Positions 59,644-64,000 of a stretch of 64,000 bases of DNA are shown here, one piece after another. Numbering within the stretch: the stretch's first letter is position 1; each line of letters opens with the position of its first letter. Position numbers and translations under genes: made by a program. The notes under the pieces were generated by a model, which saw only the letters and a list, made by a program, of their open reading frames with translations, was not told the DNA's origin and ran no database searches. This DNA comes from UBA1723 sp045629285 (GTDB lineage Bacteria > Bacteroidota > Bacteroidia > Bacteroidales > Paludibacteraceae), in contig JAZQQY010000041.1 in assembly GCA_045629285.1 (NCBI GenBank), positions 1-64,000 on the forward strand. The letters are read 5' to 3'.

Positions 59644-60180
59644 TTATTTAGTGTATCCAAGTTTTGCTAGTACGTCGTCGCTGATGTCGATCTTTGCAGA
59701 GTAGTACATCATACCTACTGTAGATGTCTTGTCAAGCACAAGAGTGAATCCCTTCTGCTCTGCAATGTCCTTTACAGCAACATAAACCTCATCCTGAATT
59801 GGCTTCATCAAACTCTCTTTCTTCTTATATAGTTCACCATCAGGTCCGAAGTATTTTCTGCCAAGGTCGTTTGCCTCTTTCTCCTTAGTCAAGATCTCTT
59901 TCTCCTTAGCTTTCTTCATCTCGTCAGACAAGAAGACAACCTCTGTCTGATAGTTCTTCTGCAACATGCGAGCCTCCTCATGCTTCTGCTCAACCTCAGT
60001 CTGCCACTTCTTAGTGATCTGCTTCACCTGCTCGTTGGCCGACTCATACATTGGCATATTCTTCAAAATATACTCCACGTCGACAACGGCTATCTTACCG
60101 CTGCTGAACTGGGCAAAACTGCCTACAGAATACGCAAGCATCGCAATTGCCACCAATATTTTCGTTGCTAATCTGCTCAT
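59644..60180 (-). CDS. OmpH/Skp-family periplasmic chaperone, copy 1
   Basis: 178 residues from ATG 60180 (MSRLATK). Signal peptide (SFAQ), then IAVVDVEYILKNMP, the usual opening of OmpH proteins, a coiled-coil (about 45-125) and a C-terminal FTLVLDKTS strand. It starts 25 bp after bamA, and its longer insert distinguishes it from copies 2 and 3. Confidence 0.92.
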   Translation of the reverse strand: MSRLATKILVAIAMLAYSVGSFAQFSSGKIAVVDVEYILKNMPMYESANEQVKQITKKWQTEVEQKHEEARMLQKNYQTEVVFLSDEMKKAKEKEILTKEKEANDLGRKYFGPDGELYKKKESLMKPIQDEVYVAVKDIAEQKGFTLVLDKTSTVGMMYYSAKIDISDDVLAKLGYTK

Positions 60181-60205
60181 CTCTTTCACTAATTGATGTT
60201 ACACA

Positions 60206-62926
60206 TTAAAATTCCTGTCCGATAACAAGATGGAATTGGTTTCCTCCCTTAGTACCAGACACATCCTTATCAAATCCATATCCGTAATCGACTCCAAGCA
60301 ATCCAAGCATAGGCAAGAAGATTCTCACACCAGCTCCGGCAGAACGCTTCAAACTCAATGGGTTGAAATCCTTGAAGTTGGTCCAAGCATTACCAGCCTC
60401 GGCAAATGCCAATACATAGATTGTAGCCGCCTGTTCAAGCATTAGAGGATAACGCAACTCAAATGACAACTTCGAATACAAATTACCTGCATACTGAACA
60501 TTGTCTCCAGGATAAAATCTCTCACGTGGAGTAAGCGTACCGTTGTCGTATCCACGCAATGTGACAGTTGTCAACGCGTATGTGCTGCTTGTTCCTGAAG
60601 TTCCGTCACCACCTACATAATATCTTTCAAACGGTGAACGACGGTTCTTATCATAGTAACCTAAGAATCCATACTCCGCACGTGTCAACAGCACTAGCTT
60701 CTGGTTGCTTGAAATCGGAGTGAACAACTTCGCCTTGAACTCTGTCTTGTAGTACTCTACCCACTTGAACAACTCCTGCTTCAATGTCTCAACCTCTTCT
60801 GAACTTAGGACACCGTTCTCCTTCTTATATAGAAGATCGTCCACCTTCTGTTTCTTAATGAACTTTGAGTAAGGAGGAGTAGCCTGCAATGTCAAAGAGA
60901 CCGACGAACCACGACGAGTATAATATGGGTTATCGATTGAGTTTCTTGCCCATGTAATACCGAATCTCAAGTTGTTTGCCTTTCCGTTGTGAAGAGTAAA
61001 GTAATCCCAATCCTTCAACTTATAATGACGGTAAGCAAACTCATAGTAAAGTGAGAAATAGTCGTCAGGCCACTTCAATCTCTTTCCGATACCGACTGAA
61101 ATACCACGTGTTCTGATATACTTGTCTGGATCTGAGTCGTATCGGTAAGTATAGCCATTTGTGTACGAGCCGTAGCCGAATCCGTTATTCAAATAGTCGA
61201 TATAATCATCATTCTTATATCTTCTGCTGAAATCTGTCTGGTTGGAGATGAATAGCGATGTGCTGAAACTGATAGGTCGTTTTCCTCCCAACCATGGCTC
61301 TACGAATGAGATACTTCCCATCTGATAGCTACGTCCACTTGTCGTAAAGGATAGTGACAACTGCTGTCCGTCTCCCTGTGGCAACGGTCTGTACGACTCT
61401 TTGTTGAAGATATTACGTAGAGAGAAGTTCGTAAACTTGAATCCTAAAGTACCGTTGAATCCTGTCTGTCCGTAACCGAATGACATCTCAAACTGGTCGT
61501 TACGTTTCTGCTCCAAATTATATACGATGTCTACAGTTCCGTTCTCCGGATCCGGTACAGGACGAATATCCAGTTTCTCCGGATCCCACTGACCTGAAGC
61601 TGCAAGTTCACGTGCTGAACGCTGCAAATTAGACTTGCTGAACAACTGTCCTGGCTTTGTATCGAGCTCACGACGAATAACATGCTCAAATACAGTCTCA
61701 TTACCTGAGATTACGACATTATTGATCACAGCCTGTCTTCCTTCGTAGATACGCATCTCCACATCGACTGAATCACCATCGATATTGATCTCAACAGGTT
61801 CTACATTGAAGAACAGATATCCATTGTCAAGATACAAGCTTGAAACGGCATCTTCATCCTCAAGCAAACGCTCGTTCATCATCTTCTTGTTGTACACGTC
61901 ACCCTTCTTCATTCCAAGCGTCGCATTCAACATATTCTCAGGATAAACAGTATTTCCGACCCAAATAACGTTACGTAGATAGTATTTTCTACCCTCGTTT
62001 ACCTTGATGTAGATATCAACTCTTTCAGGCTTCTTTGGCGACTGATATACACTGTCGCAAACGATCTCGGCATCACGGAAACCATACTCGTTATACTTGT
62101 TGATCAAGTTTACTTTGTCGACATTGAAGTTAGACTGCACAAATTTCTTCGACTTGAACAAGTTTGGTATGATGTGCTTCTCCTTTGTGTCCTTCATCGC
62201 ATGCTTTAGTTTGCGTGCAGGCACACTGTCGTTACCGTCGATATTGATTCTATAGATCTTGACCTTTTCCTTTCTGTCAACATCCACATTTACAATTACA
62301 TAACCTTCTTTTTCAGTATCATCTGTCAAAGTAATGTTGACATCCGCATTCTGGAAACCGTCTTCGTCGTATGCTCTTTTGATGATTGAGCGAGCTCTGT
62401 CAAGCATATTCTGAGAGACCTGGCTACCCGTAGACAAACCTATCTGCTTGTCAAATTCCTCCTTATCCTTCTTCTTGACTCCAGAATAAGAGATGCTTGA
62501 GATTCTTGGACGAGGCTTGACTGAAATCTCCAACCACACTTTATCATCCTCGATCTTTGTAGCATATATCTTCACATCAGAATACAAGCCCTGTTTCCAA
62601 TAGCGCTTGATGGCATTGGAGAAATCCTTTCCAGGCAACTTGATCTTCTGACCTACATAAAGTCCGGAATAGTTTGCAACAACCTTTTCGTCGTAAGTTC
62701 CCGCTCCCACGACCTTCACTTCCATTACAGTGTAGGTCTTTGCGTTCGTAGAATATGTGATAGTCGGTGTCTCAGCTACCTGCTGATTCGCCACACTTCC
62801 GGAATCAGCAGTCGCCACAACCGGTTCTGCCGCACTTTTCAATGAATCTGCCGCTTCTGTCTGAGCAGACAAAACCATTGAGCAAGCTAAAGCAATTACA
62901 CTGACTATTGTTTTGTAAATCTTCAT
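60206..62926 (-). CDS. bamA: Outer membrane protein assembly factor BamA
   Basis: 906 residues. Signal peptide (1-21) and a low-complexity Ala-rich stretch, then five POTRA domains (about 65-500) and a 16-strand Omp85 barrel (about 515-906) ending in FHLVIGQEF with the C-terminal aromatic. The VRGF-like motif of Omp85 lies in the TLRGYDNGTLTPRER segment. It inserts beta-barrel proteins in the outer membrane. It follows uppS and precedes ompH, the usual Bacteroidota order. Confidence 0.95.
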   Translation of the reverse strand: MKIYKTIVSVIALACSMVLSAQTEAADSLKSAAEPVVATADSGSVANQQVAETPTITYSTNAKTYTVMEVKVVGAGTYDEKVVANYSGLYVGQKIKLPGKDFSNAIKRYWKQGLYSDVKIYATKIEDDKVWLEISVKPRPRISSISYSGVKKKDKEEFDKQIGLSTGSQVSQNMLDRARSIIKRAYDEDGFQNADVNITLTDDTEKEGYVIVNVDVDRKEKVKIYRINIDGNDSVPARKLKHAMKDTKEKHIIPNLFKSKKFVQSNFNVDKVNLINKYNEYGFRDAEIVCDSVYQSPKKPERVDIYIKVNEGRKYYLRNVIWVGNTVYPENMLNATLGMKKGDVYNKKMMNERLLEDEDAVSSLYLDNGYLFFNVEPVEINIDGDSVDVEMRIYEGRQAVINNVVISGNETVFEHVIRRELDTKPGQLFSKSNLQRSARELAASGQWDPEKLDIRPVPDPENGTVDIVYNLEQKRNDQFEMSFGYGQTGFNGTLGFKFTNFSLRNIFNKESYRPLPQGDGQQLSLSFTTSGRSYQMGSISFVEPWLGGKRPISFSTSLFISNQTDFSRRYKNDDYIDYLNNGFGYGSYTNGYTYRYDSDPDKYIRTRGISVGIGKRLKWPDDYFSLYYEFAYRHYKLKDWDYFTLHNGKANNLRFGITWARNSIDNPYYTRRGSSVSLTLQATPPYSKFIKKQKVDDLLYKKENGVLSSEEVETLKQELFKWVEYYKTEFKAKLFTPISSNQKLVLLTRAEYGFLGYYDKNRRSPFERYYVGGDGTSGTSSTYALTTVTLRGYDNGTLTPRERFYPGDNVQYAGNLYSKLSFELRYPLMLEQAATIYVLAFAEAGNAWTNFKDFNPLSLKRSAGAGVRIFLPMLGLLGVDYGYGFDKDVSGTKGGNQFHLVIGQEF

Positions 62927-62938
62927 TTCTTTTTCTTA

Positions 62939-63676
62939 TTACAACTGTTCGCTTGTTTTGCCGAATCTTCTTTCACGGTTCTGATACTTGTAAATAGCCT
63001 CATAGAACTGCTCTTTCTTGAACTCAGGCCAAGGAATATCTGTAAAATACAATTCTGAATAAGACAACTGCCACATCAAGAAGTTGCTGATTCTCTGCTC
63101 ACCGCTTGTACGGATAAGCAAGTCTGGATCAGGCATTCCCTTTGTAGTCAAACTGTCGGAAATCATATCTTCATTGATGTCATCGATATTGATTTCACCG
63201 TTCTTTGCTTTTCTGGCGATCTCCTTCACTCCTTCGATGATCTCCCAACGAGAAGAGTAGCTGATACAAAGCACCATTGTCAAACCTGTGCAGGCTGCTG
63301 TCTTAGCCATACCCTCGTTTAGCTTTGTCAATGTTTTCTCGTTAAGACGAGACTTATCACCGATAATCACAATCTTAACGTTGTTCTCCTTTGCTTTGTC
63401 GGCATAAGTTGTGACTGCCGACGCGAATATCTCCATAAGCGCATCGACTTCAGCCTTAGGACGATTCCAATTCTCTGTACTGAACGCGTAAAGAGTGATA
63501 TAGTCGATGCCTATTTCGGCGGCAGCCTCCATAACCTTGTCGACAGAATCCACACCTTCCTGGTGTCCGAAAACTCTCTCCTTACCTTGTGCTTTCGCCC
63601 AACGTCCGTTGCCATCCATGATTAGTGCCACATGCTTTGGCAAACGTGTCATATCTATCTTTTCTCTTATGCTCAT
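62939..63676 (-). CDS. uppS: Isoprenyl (undecaprenyl) diphosphate synthase
   Basis: 245 residues from ATG 63676. Elongates farnesyl diphosphate with isopentenyl diphosphate to the C55 lipid carrier. Motifs: LIMDGNGRWAKAQG (substrate Asp), TLYAFSTENWNRP, and DLLIRTSGEQRISNFLMWQ. The ATG overlaps the stop of the upstream gene (ATGA), so translation is coupled. Confidence 0.96.
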   Translation of the reverse strand: MSIREKIDMTRLPKHVALIMDGNGRWAKAQGKERVFGHQEGVDSVDKVMEAAAEIGIDYITLYAFSTENWNRPKAEVDALMEIFASAVTTYADKAKENNVKIVIIGDKSRLNEKTLTKLNEGMAKTAACTGLTMVLCISYSSRWEIIEGVKEIARKAKNGEINIDDINEDMISDSLTTKGMPDPDLLIRTSGEQRISNFLMWQLSYSELYFTDIPWPEFKKEQFYEAIYKYQNRERRFGKTSEQL

Positions 63677-64000
63677 CTTCCTATATATCTGCAAGATCCT
63701 CTCTTCTTGAACACATCAATCGAAATGTATGCCATCAATTGAGAGTAGTAGTCATTGTTTTTATATTTCGCACTACCCATCTTGTAAGGGTCGTCCAAAT
63801 AATCGTACTCACTGATATCCAAATCGTCCTTGAATAGCTTGTGCATTGTGAAATCGATACCTAGATTCACTCTGTCACCAACCTTGAACTTGTATCCTGC
63901 ACCGAATGCGATACCTGCTCTGAACTCATTTCCGCTCCACTCTTTCGCCAAAGCCATTGTCGGTCCGAGCATCGCGTATGGAGTGTGGCGCTTCACATCT
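63673..64000 (-). CDS. Partial outer-membrane beta-barrel-like protein (3' end; DUF6089-like)
   Basis: Only the last ~108 codons are inside the window; the frame continues past the right edge. The visible part has alternating strands (LGPTMALAKEW, AGIAFGAGYKFKVG, VNLGIDFTMHKLF) as in small outer-membrane barrels. The position directly before uppS-bamA fits the DUF6089 family found there in Bacteroides relatives; that assignment rests on context. Confidence 0.7.
   Translation of the reverse strand, partial: DVKRHTPYAMLGPTMALAKEWSGNEFRAGIAFGAGYKFKVGDRVNLGIDFTMHKLFKDDLDISEYDYLDDPYKMGSAKYKNNDYYSQLMAYISIDVFKKRGSCRYIGR

Overview
The window looks like a chromosomal segment of a fibre-degrading member of the Bacteroidales (phylum Bacteroidota). 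The signs are promoters of the Bacteroidota type (TTTG or TTG, about 19-20 bp, then TAnnTTTG), type IX secretion system (T9SS) sorting domains on large secreted proteins, two PorZ-like proteins, a type III glutamine synthetase, and the cell-envelope cluster uppS-bamA-ompH-murI. The polysaccharide hydrolases (GH8, GH30, two fused GH26 domains) suggest a plant-fibre or gut/rumen lifestyle. Genus cannot be fixed from the sequence.

Layout. 1-13 kb: two tandem paralogues of a giant secreted beta-helix protein; the first runs off the left edge, the second has 4202 residues and five repeats of a 435-485 residue module. 13-18.5 kb: metG, an S66 LD-carboxypeptidase lipoprotein and an LtaS/sulfatase-type membrane enzyme. 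18.6-27.9 kb: an accessory region with an internally deleted IS66 element, three 40-43 bp palindromes whose arms match the IS66 ends, and small plus-strand genes (one ArdA-like). Three gene sets are preceded by the same ungapped ~84 bp promoter module, and a ~50 bp element (R) occurs four times. Minus-strand genes are interspersed: a repeat lipoprotein, an unknown pair, a PD-(D/E)XK protein, a UDG-like protein and a DnaB-like remnant. 28-36 kb: a 2604-residue GH8 protein with a gliding-motility-type (T9SS type B) C-terminus. 36-41 kb: tRNA-Leu, a DEDDh exonuclease coupled to a WYL regulator, and glnN. 41-46 kb: GH30 enzyme, then an MBOAT acyltransferase with its SGNH-like partner. 46-55 kb (minus strand): double-GH26 enzyme, two PorZ-like paralogues, argB, rdgB, rpmH. 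55.6-64 kb: tRNA-fMet, VanZ-like protein, Cof-type HAD phosphatase, murI, three ompH/Skp genes, bamA, uppS, and the 3' end of an outer-membrane protein gene.

How it works together. The GH8, GH30, GH26 and beta-helix proteins carry a signal peptide plus (where the C-terminus is in view) a T9SS signal, so they should be exported to the surface or medium. PorZ-type proteins act in the final attachment of such cargo. BamA, the Skp-like chaperones, UppS and MurI supply outer-membrane and wall biogenesis. The most unusual part is 18.6-27.9 kb, where repeated non-coding modules organise small unrelated genes. I read it as a decayed mobile-element segment, possibly an entry-expressed (leading-type) region; the repeats are seen directly, the interpretation is inference.
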